A DNA stretch of 64,000 bases from Plumapathes pennacea (lineage: Eukaryota; Cnidaria; Anthozoa; Antipatharia; Myriopathidae), in NCBI GenBank assembly GCA_964036295.1, contig OZ038473.1, positions 1,371,501-1,435,500 of the forward strand, written 5' to 3'. Shown here one piece after another: positions 42,245 through 54,461 of this stretch (position 1 is its first letter; the number at the start of each line of letters is the position of its first letter). A program made the position numbers and the translations under genes. The notes beneath the pieces are model-generated. The model searched no databases. It saw only the letters and a list, made by a program, of their open reading frames with translations, and had not been told where the DNA came from.

Positions 42245-44913
42245 ATTAAATCTTAGATGATTTATGTAATTCGCAACTTTCCTAGCCGTCTAAGGGAGAA
42301 CTTGGCTTTTGACTTGCTAAGATGAAAGCTGATTAAACTATCAATTCTCACTACATTACTCATGCATTTTACTCTTAAAAGGTTGGGAGAATCTGCATTT
42401 TGAGCTTGGGAGTGAAAGGTTTAAGATTATCCACACCAGCCTTAGGTTGGTACATCTCGTTACACCGACGTAGATAAATTAAAACTTGTCATGTCACAGC
42501 ACTGCATTAACTTCTAAAATTAAAATATAACTTACTTCTTTCTAGATATATGGAAAGGGAAGGATACGTCCCAGCGGCATACCTAAAAAAGATTGGTGCA
42601 AGTCGACACAGCGTGATGCAACGAAACACGAAAGAAAAACAGATACCGATCGCGTCCACGCTCGCAGAATCGGGGCGGCAGGACGAATCAGGCCGTAAGA
42701 ATACAGGCTAAGACACAGGGCGCAAAGAAGTTCCCTTGCTTTCCATAACGTAAAACCCTATATATTGTACCTACATGAAGGATACAGCAAGACGTCTGCA
42801 TCGCGGGCGCGCAAAGGCGATTTAGTACGCGTCATGTCAGTAGTAAGCCTTCGCGTGCTCGAGATAAAATCGTCTTGCGGTATCCTTCATGTAGGCTAGT
42901 ATATAGGGTTTTACATAGTGGAAAGTAGGCGAACTGCTTTGTGCCCTGTGACCCCTGTGGCTAAGATGGAAAAAAAAGGGGGGGAAATAAATGAAAAAGA
43001 TAAGCCTGGCTTTCCTTGATTGTAGAACATGGTACCGAATGTTTAAGATGGTACGTCTTTGCATGTTTAAAACAAGCTTCGCCTAAATTCACATTTGTTC
43101 AATATTGGGTTTGTAGAGAGAGGGAATATTTCAGGATTTTAGAAGAAAAGGTCGTGTTCTATTGGAACTAAGTCTTTTTGGTTGGTTGGGTTGGTTAAGT
43201 GTTTTACGTGTACTTTTGGGAATCAACCATTTTCGATTGGTTTGGTTGATCAACTTTTGCAACCCACTCGAAGCCCGGTTAAAACGGTTGAAAACGATGG
43301 AAACCAGGTATACACGACCATGTTTTCCAATTTTTTCAACCAAAAACGTTTGATATAAGTTCCGAATTTGTACACATAAACCACATCAACTAAAACCGAA
43401 ATAGGTTGAAATGGTGGTCCCAGTAGTTCACGACCTAAATTTTGTAAGTCGAAGCCTTTAAAATGAGATATTTGAAAATTGAGCAGCTGATATACAGAAG
43501 TCTGAAAGCGAGGTTCTTCTTATGTCGTAAGTGGTGCGAATGTGCGTATTTCACTTGGAGGCACGGTGAGTACATACGATGACGACACCGCTTTTGACGT
43601 CACTTCCGGTGGTCGGCGTTGGTCGCCATTACTCAGTGTAACTCAGTCCAACTGGAAATTTTAAAAATTCCACCTCGTGTGCAAATCCTGTTTTACACGG
43701 TGTGCACAACGTATGTTAAAATACAGATTCTCCCAACCTTTTAAGAAGGAACTGTATGAGCGATGTAATGAGAATTAATAGTTTAATCAGTTTTCATCTG
43801 AACAAGGTGTCAAAAGCCAAGTTCTCTTTCCTATATGATATGTTTTTGGTGAGTAACTGAAGGAGAATATTGAAGTCGGTCACTCTTATTGAGTCCTAGT
43901 ATTATGTAGGTTGGAAAATCATACCTTGATCTCTAGACTATATAATAGGAGACTAAAACGACTCTAAGAGGGACTAACTATCCGTATTTTTTTAACTAAA
44001 TCATCGTTTTAAAAGTCCAAGATCATCGTCGTCACTATCCTCTTCACTGTGACAACCTTGCACATGCCGTTTGAACTCAAAGAGTTCCCAAATATATCAA
44101 GCCAATACTTAGATCTATCTTTCTCTTTTCAGATACAAAGGATGATATCTGACCCAGAGGGGCAGAATCTAACGACAGCGAAGCACCTGACCCTACCCCA
44201 CCAAGGCAAGCCCGTCACATTCTCAGAAGAGATTATGGAGAGTGACGGGAAAAAAGACCAAGTTGATGTCAATAGAAGTAAGAAAAATGTATCTTCCTCG
44301 GAGTGTGAAGGAGATACCACTTTACCCAATGCAAAAAGAGAGTCCTTGAGCAACATCAAAGAAAGCGATGAAACCTCCAGCGAAGAAGACGCTGTGTGCA
44401 CAATCGACACTTCTGGGCTGTCTGACAATCCACAACAAAACCGAGAAACCTTCCTTGCCATCGCTTCATACGAGGGAGACGAGGACAGTGATGAGCTTGT
44501 TCTCACTGGGGGAGAAATCGTAGAAATTATCCTTAAGAAAGATAATGGCTGGTGGCTTGGGTTGGCTCATCGACAGATCGGTTGGGTTCCGTCTAACTAC
44601 TTAAAACCGCTGACCCACGCCAGCGAGACTCGAGACCAGATCCCGTCGGACACCAAGACAAAGACTGAGGATGTTGATGAGACTAGCCTGTGAAGCGGCG
44701 AGATTGTAGTCGAAAGTGTCACTATACGAGATTTCTCCGTACAGACCTCGCGCTTGGTTAGTAAGAAGTTATTATCGTAGCGTAAATCATTAATCCTTAA
44801 TATTAATCGTTAGCCAGAGTTGCAACACGGAATTGATGCTGCAATCTCGGCTGTAATCAATGCTGGTCCAAAGCGCGACTGCAAGTGAGCAGTACTATCC
44901 ACTGGTTGTATTC

Positions 44914-44919
44914 AATAAA
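44914..44919 (+). terminator. Poly(A) signal of adaptor copy 1
   Basis: AATAAA about 220 nt after the stop codon, in the same context (gtattcAATAAAga) as copy 2. Confidence 0.6.
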
Positions 44920-45204
44920 GAGTGTAGTTGAGTTCAAACTTGAGTGTGTGTTGGATATGCGCAGCACATCTGGAAGTATTTTTGGGCGCGGCTCGCAAGC
45001 CTAGCTTGTTTCAAACGTCGAACTTCACATGCATCGAATTCAATGCAAATAAGCAAAACTATTCTTTCAGCTAATTTATGCTGTATTCGATTTGAAAATA
45101 AGGGCCGGATAACTAAAACGTATACCTCAGCTTTAAAATTTGCTTTGTCCAGCTTAACACACAAGCCCAGCCGTTAATTTTAGCAACTCTTTCACCTATC
45201 ACCA

Positions 45205-45428
45205 ACCCAGTTTCTCCGTGTCGTAGATTTGAAGTGATGAATTCCTGTAACGCTTCCACGCCAAGCTGCTCCAGGCCCCGCTCGACTATTAATTATACTG
45301 AGGTAGTACAACGATGACGCCGAAGATTATGGTAATCGCTGAAGACGATGACGATGCTGGTGATAATGATGATGATGATAAGGATGATGGGGATGCTTAC
45401 GATGATGGTGATAACGATGGTGATGAAA

Positions 45429-45462
<34 letters not shown>

Positions 45463-46615
45463 GTACAAGTCAAAAGAGTACGAGTAACTCGCGAGTATAG
45501 GTGCTGTTACGCATGGGCGGTACTGTAGCTTTTCAAATTTTGCCAGCAACTTCTTAATTAGCAATGCTATTCTTCAAATAGTATGTACTGTGTTGTACAA
45601 GTCGATTGGTGTAAGCATGTGCATAGGCTTTATTTTAAGTTTATCATACAGCATGTGTATATTAATTCAAGAGTTCTCAGATACTTTGCCAAATACAGTT
45701 AAATCTCTCTAAGTAGACACCTCTCTAAGGCGGACAGCATGCAGATTTGGTCCTTGCTGATTTTCATTTATTTCTCTGTAACTGCATGAAATCACTCCAA
45801 GGCGGACAATAAATTAATGATAGTCCCGAGAGTGTCCGCCTTAGAAAGAGTTTACTGTACACAGTCGTTTGGAGAAAAATCGAGCCCTGATTATCCGAAA
45901 CAAGAGTTTAGTTGTTCTGATAAAACTTCACAGAACAGCTGAACTAATGCCAGCCACACATGATGTGGCTCAACCTAAGGTTTTTCACAGTATACTGTAG
46001 CTGGCCAAAAAGATGTTGATCCAAAAGCAAAAAGAGGAAAGTTGATCCACTAGCTGTACATGTATTATGCATCTGTCTATAACTCCTTAGGTTCAGTTGG
46101 GAAATCCACTAACATTCTTGTATCAGACTTGCATTTACATATTACATGACCCTCAACTCCAAAGGGTGACTATTAAACAACAAAATGGAGCTATCTAACT
46201 GCCACTGTAGGTAAGTTTGGTAGCTCCCCCAGGTATTATATCCATGATACAATGCAACTAATAAAGATGCCCTTTGTTTACCCCACAAAGACTTGACAAA
46301 TCCCAGGGGGGGAGGCAAAAATGATTAAATGCACATGCAGCCACTCTATTGCAACTCTCAGAATCATTACGTTATGTAGACAAAAACAGCAAGATTCCGT
46401 ACCAATCTTGCAAAAGAATCTGTTGATTTGCTGAACAAGTGTTACAAAGTTATAAGTGGATTTCGATTGTCGTATTTATGTAAATAATTTGCGTCCACGT
46501 GTCAAGCGAGCACTATTTCATTACCACTGACTTTGTTGTTGAGTAGAGTGTTTTGTTTCGTTCCGCTTTCGTTTGATCCTCTGTCCAATGGAGTGCTGCA
46601 TTTCGCTGATTTCAT
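45205..46615 (-). pseudogene. Decayed duplicate of the PANK 5' end
   Basis: 45208-45287 nearly matches PANK exon 2 codons at 23842-23921 and is joined directly to the start of the GAT microsatellite (as at 24140 onward), then to sequence matching 27085 onward. Exon 1 is copied at 46615-46532 with the same Met (MKSAKCSTPLDRGS...) but is 84 nt instead of 85: a G is lost at the donor, so it would splice out of frame. The rest of PANK is absent. Confidence 0.88.
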
Positions 46616-48440
46616 GCCACGTCGAGCCAGCTACCGCGTAAATATTAAGAAGCAAACAACTTCACTATAGTTCAAACTCACGAAACTCTGACACGATCAA
46701 GAACTATGATAAAAGTGCTCAAGAAATGTGGAGTCTTGTGAGCTTTCGTGGGTCTCGTACAACATTCATAACCAATATATGTGACCACACACTCAGTGAT
46801 CCGTTAACGGCAAAAGTCGGTTCAAACGAAGTCATAAACGATTATATATCGACAACGCTCGCTTATTTATCGAGTGACTTCCAGCTTATTTCCCATAATG
46901 CATTGTAAGGCGACAAGAATTGGTGGGGACCTGGGAGCGAGTAAAAAGTACAGTAAAAAAAAGAAGTAAAAAAAAAAAAGAGTAAAATATCCTTATTTAT
47001 ACACGGTAAGTAATTCAGCATAGCTGGTGGGGCCGTGTTTTAAACTCAACGTAGGATTTGAAGTCCAGCGCCCCAACCACTGGGCCACGCCGCCTTTGCC
47101 GCCTCCGCCGCCTCCCTCCTCTGCGAGTCTGTTTGATACCGCGCAAACAAGACTTGTGCTGCGAAGCTCTGTTTTTGGGGACATGAAATTTTGTACAGAG
47201 AGGTTTAGCCAAACCCATTCAGGAGTCGAAATCATGACAATCAACTTTATGACTTCTGTAGTTTCTGATTGTTTGCATAATATCGCATGCACACAGTATT
47301 TATACCTTCTATACTGGCTGCTGCCACTATGAATAGGATCGCAGGAGTTTTAGTTCCGATAAAACAACAAGATCTGAGTACCGCTTGAGGTATTAGGTTA
47401 TGAATTGAAAAAGAACTGCTCGATTAACAAACAGATGCTTGGGTCTATTTTGGTGAGCTAATTGAGTCTACAAATAGATCATGCGGTGCCTGTCCGTGCG
47501 TCAATCAATTTCTAAAAGTAATTCATGGCTTGACGTCATCACTAGAGTTTAAACTTATGCATGCGTGAACTGTTATTTTATCCAATCATGAGCTGAAACT
47601 GCGATTTTAACAGTATTATGCAGACGACTCGAACTGTGACTAAGAAAAAATGCACTATGTCTACAACTTACAGTAAAGAAAAGTGCCCGTTGTGCAGGCT
47701 ACCATGCGAACAAAACAAGCGACCAAAGATTCTGCTTACAATGCACGGCATTTAATCTCAGCGGTCGAACTGCTCCAGTCGTAAATCTATAGACTCAAGT
47801 CTATTTTGGGAGAACTTCCGAGAATGTTCTCTTTCGGCAAACAGTTCAAGCACTTCGTTGGCATAATTGCAAATTGTTTCCTTTATGTCACAGATCGAGC
47901 TATGGTTTACTGAACTTATTGTATAAGGGCTAACCAGAACACACTGAATGAGCAGGCCGTTGCAAACCACTGATCAAGCACTAACTATATATATGCGAGG
48001 CATTCCGAGCATGTACGGATCATAATAAAAATGGGCCGATTGATCATACACAAACTACAGGAACATTTGACCCCAAAGGGACGTCCACGATAAACCCGGG
48101 TGAAAACGAATGAACAGGAAGGAAAAAAACTAGGCAGAAATCAGCGATGGACGGTCGGAAAATTAAAGAGCTGTCTATAGAAGGAATACTGCATCGAGGG
48201 GAACCGACAAAGCATTTTGTGAGAGATTTGATGCATGTATTCCTTGTTCAGGAGACTGAAACTTGCTAACTCATCTCGTCTCCCTTCAACAGGTGTATTC
48301 TGTACGGGTTACGTGGTCTGATGGCATGGTGAATGTTGTTTATCGTCGATACAAGCAGTTCTTAGAACTGAAGGTACGAAACTTTAACAATGCTCAATCA
48401 AGTCTGGTTTCTGGTTGTTAACTACGGTGTCAGACAAATT
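45460..48440. repeat. Segmental duplication of 27085-29940
   Basis: Long near-identical alignment covering PANK exon 1, the divergent promoter, the SINE and adaptor exons 1-2. Together with 42.3-44.9 kb versus 51.6-55.1 kb it shows that PANK 5' and the adaptor gene were copied as one unit. Small indels separate the copies. No other gene seen. Confidence 0.9.
46960..47097 (-). mobile_element. tRNA-derived SINE, duplicated copy
   Basis: Counterpart of 28550-28686 with substitutions in the tRNA-like head (gtggcccagtggttgggg). Confidence 0.6.
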
Positions 48441-51400
48441 CTCGGCTTTTCAAGTTTTTTGACAAATTGTCTTTGTTTCTTAACACCTCTGGCTTAGAGT
48501 TCCGTAAGCTTTTCGCGTGATGTGCAAGCCTCTAGTATTAAAAGGCTTATTGCATTGTTTTACCAATTCAAAGAGGCTTTCTTGTCGATGTGAACGCCCC
48601 CGTTTTGACCTTGGGAATACGCTCGGGTATAAAGACCTGAGAACTTCATTTTTCCGCAAAACTTTGACAAGTTTTGGAGTACACGAGTAAATTCCACATG
48701 TGACAAGTTTTCCTAGTCATAAAAAGGCTAGCACGCCAGCTTCTCAGCAAATGCATTTGTCATAGAAAATTTGACCAAATTTTCTCATATATACACGAGC
48801 AAAAATAAACTTGTCGAAGAAAACTTGTCATAGCAAACTTGCTCGCGCTTTGCATTGGGCTTGAAGGGAGTTTGACTAATGGTCGTAGGAAGAAATTCGT
48901 CGGTGTAGAAATAGGTCGTGGGTACCTATTGAAAGTATATGTTGATGAAAAACCTGTCACTGAATTATGTGGACCGTTATCAGATCTTTTGTGGGAAAAT
49001 GCACACAAAATATTTTAATATACCATAGAACGTAATTAAAATATTTGAAAGAAACATTTCGTCTCTTCTGCGTTGCCATTGCCTTCAGTGTGATATGCAA
49101 AATATTCTAATGTATAATTAAAAGTTACCCAAACCATTTATCGCTTCAAACGACAAGGCAGTATAAAAGAAACATTTAGGAACCTGTGATTATTTATCGA
49201 CCGGGGTCGGAAGATTCGTTAAGAGAACAAGCTGGCATGTTCAGCTATATTTCATTTTAGTGCTCTCCCCCTCCCCCCCTCGCCTACCAGACTACATGTA
49301 ACCCCCCCCCCCCCCCCCAAAAAAAACCCTTGTTTCTTCATTGGCTACTTTTCTTGGTGCAGGGGGGGTGTTATATACGTTTCTTTGGTCCTCCAGAAAT
49401 GCCAGTTGAGTGAAATTTATTTTGTGCTCTACATCTCTCTCGTGTAGAATCAGCTTCTCGAAGCTTTCCCAAACAAGACAAGGGTCATCCCGACCTTAGA
49501 GGGTAAGTATTATGTGTCAATTATGTAACAATCAGGCGGCCGAATATCGCCCGAGTAGAAACTCGCTCAGGACATAAAAGTTCTTGTTAACTCTCCGCAG
49601 TTGACAATTTGATGTTTTACTTTGCAGCCAAATGTCCAAACTCTGCCACAACAGCACTCAAATGCGTGGACGAAATAGCATTTTTTGTCGAGGTAAGTGA
49701 AAAGTGCATAAATAATTTATAGTTATCGAGGGGACCCCCGAGGGGATTATAGAACATGACGCACGCGCGCGCATGCGTATCTCCTTTATCTTGTCATGAC
49801 CGATATTATCTGCTTTATTTTGCAGACTCTGATCAATTTGCCTGCCTACATATCCTCATGTGCGTTGGTTTTAGACTTATTTACTCTGACAGAACAAGAC
49901 CTGACCTCCATAACACAGTAAGTAGCACTTGATTGACAACACTTTGCTTTACGTCACACAGTTTGGAGTGAGGCGGGAGTGTAAATACACTGTTTGTTTT
50001 GTTTGTTTTTTATTAGAAAAGGCGAGAAGAATTCCAAGAAAACGCCGAAAAAACCAAACGGGATAAATACCAAAAAAAATAAGAGCAAAAACCGCAAATG
50101 GACTAGGTTCACACGACGAAAGAAGACTTTAAAAGGTTCGTGACGTTACATAGACGTTACATAGAGTATCGGAGATTGAGATCAGTTTATCAAATTCTGG
50201 AGAAACAGAAAGAAAGAAAGAGCGACATAGAGATAAGTTTGAATCAGTAGGTTTGTAGACAGATAGCAGGACAAATCTCTTAATGCAGCAAGACGAGTAG
50301 CAAAGCTCTCCGAGCTTTTGATGGCTGAAACACACTGACAGGAACGCTTTTATATTTTCCCGCGCAGGGGATGTGATAAGCGCACCCCTTTCGTTTGAGC
50401 AGTACACTGTACTGGAAGCGTACAAGAAGCAGAACAAAAGCGACGTCAATCTGACAGAAGGACAGGTGGTGGAAGTCATCGAAAAATGCGAAAACGGTGA
50501 GAAAAAAACAAAAAAACAAAAAAACAAAAAACAAAAACAAAAACAAAAAACAAAAAAAAACCAGTAACACAGACTCTCGGTTTATGTTGCTGTAGTTCAA
50601 TCTGATTTACGTCATTTGTTCTAGTCGGGGTGATCTAATCTGATTACTAGCACTCGTTTTGTTAGCGTGGACTTTTGTATGAATCATACTTATGTTTTAT
50701 CAGGGTGGTTCCTATATGACGCCTCTTTTGTTATTAGTTGAGGTTCCGCTGGTCATTCATCTGATATAATATCGTTATTTATCATCAGGGTGGTGGTATG
50801 TTGAGGCGGATGAAAAGTTGGGATGGGCGCCAGCTTCTTTTCTGCAAAATGCCGACCAAGATGAAGAGGACGACTTCATAATTGCAAGATGTTCACGCGG
50901 AAAGGGTAAGTGCTAAATATTTATTATATAACTGACTTGTTAGTTTTTATGCAAATCAAACTCATTTTCATAAAAAAAAAAGGTTTCGCACTTGGACTAG
51001 TTTCTAAAAACAAAGGCAGCAGACATCTCGCAATTGACCCTCCTCGAATGCAGGGTGCGCGAGGAAAGATGGGAAGGAGAGGGAAAGCACTCGTGACCAG
51101 CTTTCTCGCGTCGCGCTTCCAGTACCGGAGCTTCTTGCGTCGAGAACCGGAGTACAAGAGATTGTGAAGGAGGCAGCAATTGATCTATATAAGCGTTCAC
51201 TCACTTGCCGCAGAAACTAATACTGAGGGCGCTAGCCTTGTATTTTCTCCTTTTACTTTTCGTTCTCGGAGACCGTTCTCGTGTTTTTAAGTTCTTACTC
51301 ACGATTAGTGGTTCTACTTGCTCGTTTGTAGGGGATATGTACATGACGACCAAGTCCTACAAGGCGAACATGGAGGATGAGCTAAGTTTTGCCATTGGAG

Positions 51401-54290
51401 TAAACTTACAGATCGTGGAAAGAAACTACTGCGGATGGTGGAGAGCTGTGTGAGTAGGAAGGCGTAGTATAATATGGAATGTGTTTTACGGTGGCATTTT
51501 GGCTTATATTGATAACCCACTTCAATTTTCTCCTCCAGTTTCTCACCAGAAACATATGATATAGTAGGGAGAACTTGGCTTTTGATACCTTCCTAAGATG
51601 AAAGCTGATTTATCTATCAGTTCTCACTACATTACTCATACATTTTACTCTTAAAAGGTTGGGAGAATCTGCATATTGAGTTTGGGAGTGAAAGGTTTAA
51701 GATTATCCACACCAGCCTTAGGTTGGTACATCTCGTTACACCGACGTAGATAAATTAAAACTTGTCATGTCACAGCACTGCATTGACTTCTAAAATTAAA
51801 ATATAACTTACTTCTTTCTAGATATATGGAACAGGAAGGATACGTTCCAGCGGCATACCTAAAAAAGATTGGTGCAAGTCGACACAGCGTGATGCAACGA
51901 AACACGAAAGAGAAACAGCTATCGATCGCGTCCACGCTCGCAGAATCGAGGCGGCAGGACGAATCAGACCGTAAGAATACAGGCTATGACACAGGGCGCA
52001 AAGAAGTTCGCTTGCTTTCCATAACGTAAAACCCTATATATTGTACCTACATGAAGGATACAGCAAGATGACTGCATCGCGGGCGCGCAAAGGCGATTTA
52101 GTACGCGTCATGTCAGTATTATGCCTTCGCGTGCTCGAGATGAAATCGTCTTGTGGTATCCTTCGTGTAGGCTAGTATATAGGGTTTTACAAAGTGGAAA
52201 GTAAGCGAACTACTTTGTGCCCTGTGACCCCTGTGGCTAAGATGGAAAAAAAGGGGGAAATAAATGAAAAAGATAAGCCTGGCTATTGGGTTTGTAGAGA
52301 AAGGAAATATTTCAGGATTTTAGAAGGCAAGGTCGTGTTCTATTCGAACTAAGTCTTTTTGGTTGGTTGGGTTGATTAAGTGTTTTACGTGTACTTTTGG
52401 GAATCAACCATTTTCGATTGGTTTGGTTGATCAACTTTTGCAACCCACTCGAAGCCCGGTTAAAACGATTGAAAACGATGGAAACCAAGTATACACGACC
52501 ATGTCTTCAATTTTTTCAACCAAATACGCTTGAAATAAGTTCCGAATTTGTACACATCAACCACATCAACCAAAACCGAAATAGGTTGAAATGGTTGGTC
52601 CCAATAGATCACGACCTAACTTTTTTAAGTCAAAGCCTTTAAAATGAGATATTCGAAAATTGAGCAGCTGATATACATAAGTCTGAAAGCGAGGTTCTTC
52701 TTATGTCGTAGGTGGTGCGAATGTGCGTATTTCACTAGGAGGCTCGGTGAGTACATACGATGACGTCACCGTGGAAATACGCTTTTGACGTCACTTCCGT
52801 TGGTCGGCGTTCGTCGCCATTACTCAGTGTAACTCAGTCTAACTGGAAATTTTAAAAATTCCACCTCGTGTGCAAGTCCTGTTTTACACGGTGTGCACAA
52901 CGTCTGTTATAGAAAATGCATTAACTCTTTTACTCCCAAGCTTAAAATACAGATTCTCCCAACCTTTTAAGAAGGAACTGTATGAGCGATGTAATGAGAA
53001 TTGATAGTTTAATCAGTTTTCATCTGAACATGGTGTCAAAAGCCAAGTTCTCTTTCCTATATGATATATTTTTGGTGAGCAACTGAAGGAGAAAATTGAA
53101 GTCGGTCACTCTTTGGAGTGATGGTTGGTTATTGAGTCCTAGTATTATGTAGGTTGGAAAATCATACCTTAATCTCTAGACTATATAATAGCAAACTAAA
53201 ACGACTCTAAGAGGGACTAACTATTCGTATTTTTTTAACTAAATCATCGTTTTAAAAGTCCAAGATCATCGTCGTCATTATCCTCTTCACTGTGACAAGT
53301 TTGCACATGCCGTTTGAACTCAAAGAGTTCCCAAATAAATCAAACCAATATTTGGATCTATCTTTCTCCTTTCAGATACAAAGGATGATATCTGACCCAG
53401 AGGGGCAGAATCTAACGACAGCGAAGCACCTGACCCTACCCCACCAAGGCAAGCCCGTCACATTCTCAGAAGAGATTATGGAGAGTGACGGGAAAAAAGA
53501 CCAAGTTGATGTCAACAGAAATATGAAAAAAGTATCTTTCTCGGGGTGTGAAGGAGATACCACTTTACCCAATGCAAAAAGAGAGTCCTTGAGCAGCATC
53601 AAAGAAAGCGATGAAACCTCCAGCGAAGAAGACGCTGTGTGCACAATCGACACTTCTGGGCTGTCTGACAATCCACAACAAAACCGAGAAACCTTCCTTG
53701 CCATCGCTTCATACGAGGGAGACGAGGAAAGTGATAAGCTTACTTTCACTGAGGGAGAAATCGTGAAAGTTATCCAAAAGGAAGATAGTGGCTGGTGGCT
53801 TGGATTGGCTCACCGACAGACTGGTTGGGTTCCGTCTAATTACTTAAAACCGTTGACCCACGACAGCGAGACTCGAGACCAGATCATGTCGGACACGAAG
53901 GCAGAGGCTGAGAAATCTGACTACCAAACCCGAGAGGTAAGTCTGCTGGAAAGTGAAGTCAACAATGGCGAGCAAACCGACGAAGACGCTGTGTGCACAA
54001 CCGACATTTCTGGGCTGTCTGACAATCCACAACAAAACCGAGAAACCTTCCTTGCCATCGCTTCATACGAGGGAGACGACGACAGTGATGAGCTTGTTCT
54101 CACTGGGGGAGAAATCGTAGAAATTATCCTTAAGAAAGATAGTGGCTGGTGGCTAGGATTGGCTCATCGACAGATTGGTTGGGTTCCGTCTAACTACTTA
54201 AAACCGCTGACCCACGCCAGCGAGACTCGAGACCAGATCCCGTCGGACACCAAGACAGAGACTGAGGATGTTGATGAGACTAGCCTGTGA
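48147..54290 (+). CDS. PX-SH3 oxidase-organiser/Tks-like adaptor, copy 2
   Basis: Cytosolic adaptor with a phosphoinositide-binding PX domain and several SH3 domains, the layout of p47phox, NOXO1 and SH3PXD2 proteins that assemble NADPH oxidases. Exons: 48147-48218, 48293-48373, 49448-49502, 49628-49692, 49826-49917, 50017-50135, 50368-50496, 50789-50905, 51332-51449, 51822-51970, 53376-54290. PX is residues ~25-120 (VTWSDGMVNVVYRRYKQFLEL; LPAYISSC). Exon 6 is a polybasic linker (KKNKSKNRKWTRFTRRKK). SH3-1 spans exons 7-8 (NGWWYVEADEKLGWAPASFL), SH3-2 exons 9-10 (CGWWRAVYMEQEGYVPAAYL), and the last exon has two near-identical SH3s (GWWLGLAHRQ.GWVPSNYLKPL). Exon 10 ends in phase 1 but the last exon needs phase 0, so a small linker exon is missing from my model. 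One candidate is 52668-52693. Alternatively exon 10 reads through to a stop at 52027-52029, giving a short two-SH3 form. Confidence 0.85.
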
Positions 54291-54461
54291 AGCGGCGAGA
54301 GTGTAGTCGAAAGTGTCACTATACGAGATTTCTCCGTACAGACCTCGCGCTTGGTTAGTAAGAAGTTATTATCGTAGCGTAAATCATTAATCCTTAATAT
54401 TAATCGTTAGCCAGAGTTGCAACACGGAATTGATGCTGCAATCTCGGCTGTAATCAATGCT

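Larger units (their letters stand above)
39782..42290 (-). mobile_element. Penelope-like retroelement (degenerate)
   Basis: Minus-strand element with a reverse transcriptase followed by a GIY-YIG endonuclease domain, the defining order of endonuclease-bearing Penelope-like elements. Its 3' end at 39812-39854 carries CTGAAGA, a 6-bp hairpin (GGCCAT/ATGGCC) and GAAACG, resembling the hammerhead-ribozyme core described in this group. It sits in the ruins of adaptor copy 1. A short direct repeat CCAGTAAGC (rc at 39793-39801 and 39854-39862) brackets the hairpin. Confidence 0.88.
29616..44693 (+). pseudogene. PX-SH3 oxidase-organiser-like adaptor, copy 1 (disrupted)
   Basis: Remnants of the same gene as copy 2. 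Exon 1 (29616-29687, MDSRKIKELS...) and exon 2 (29762-29921, VYSVRVTWSDGMVNVVYRRY) carry the PX start, but exon 2 is 79 bp too long because of a hairpin insertion, which shifts the frame. Exons 3-6 (rest of PX and basic linker) are deleted: intron 2 runs directly into exon 7. Exons 7 (29998-30126) and 8 (30400-30516) encode an SH3 domain. The donor of exon 8 is GTTAGT, the first bases of a 170-bp array, where copies 2 and 3 have GTAAGT/GTGAGC. Exon 9 was not found. Exon 10 (42546-42694) and the last exon (44133-44693, one SH3, stop, poly(A) signal) remain. Any product would be a truncated SH3 protein. Confidence 0.82.

Noticed and set aside
44049..44693. Stand-alone SH3 gene starting at the first Met
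   Set aside because: The acceptor at 44132 and alignment with copies 2 and 3 show it is the last exon of adaptor copy 1; the upstream Met is intronic.
50129..50600. Minus-strand frames rich in Phe (CFFLFLFF) opposite copies 1, 2 and 3 exon 7
   Set aside because: They arise from the CAAAAA-rich start of intron 7 and the antisense of the SH3 exon.
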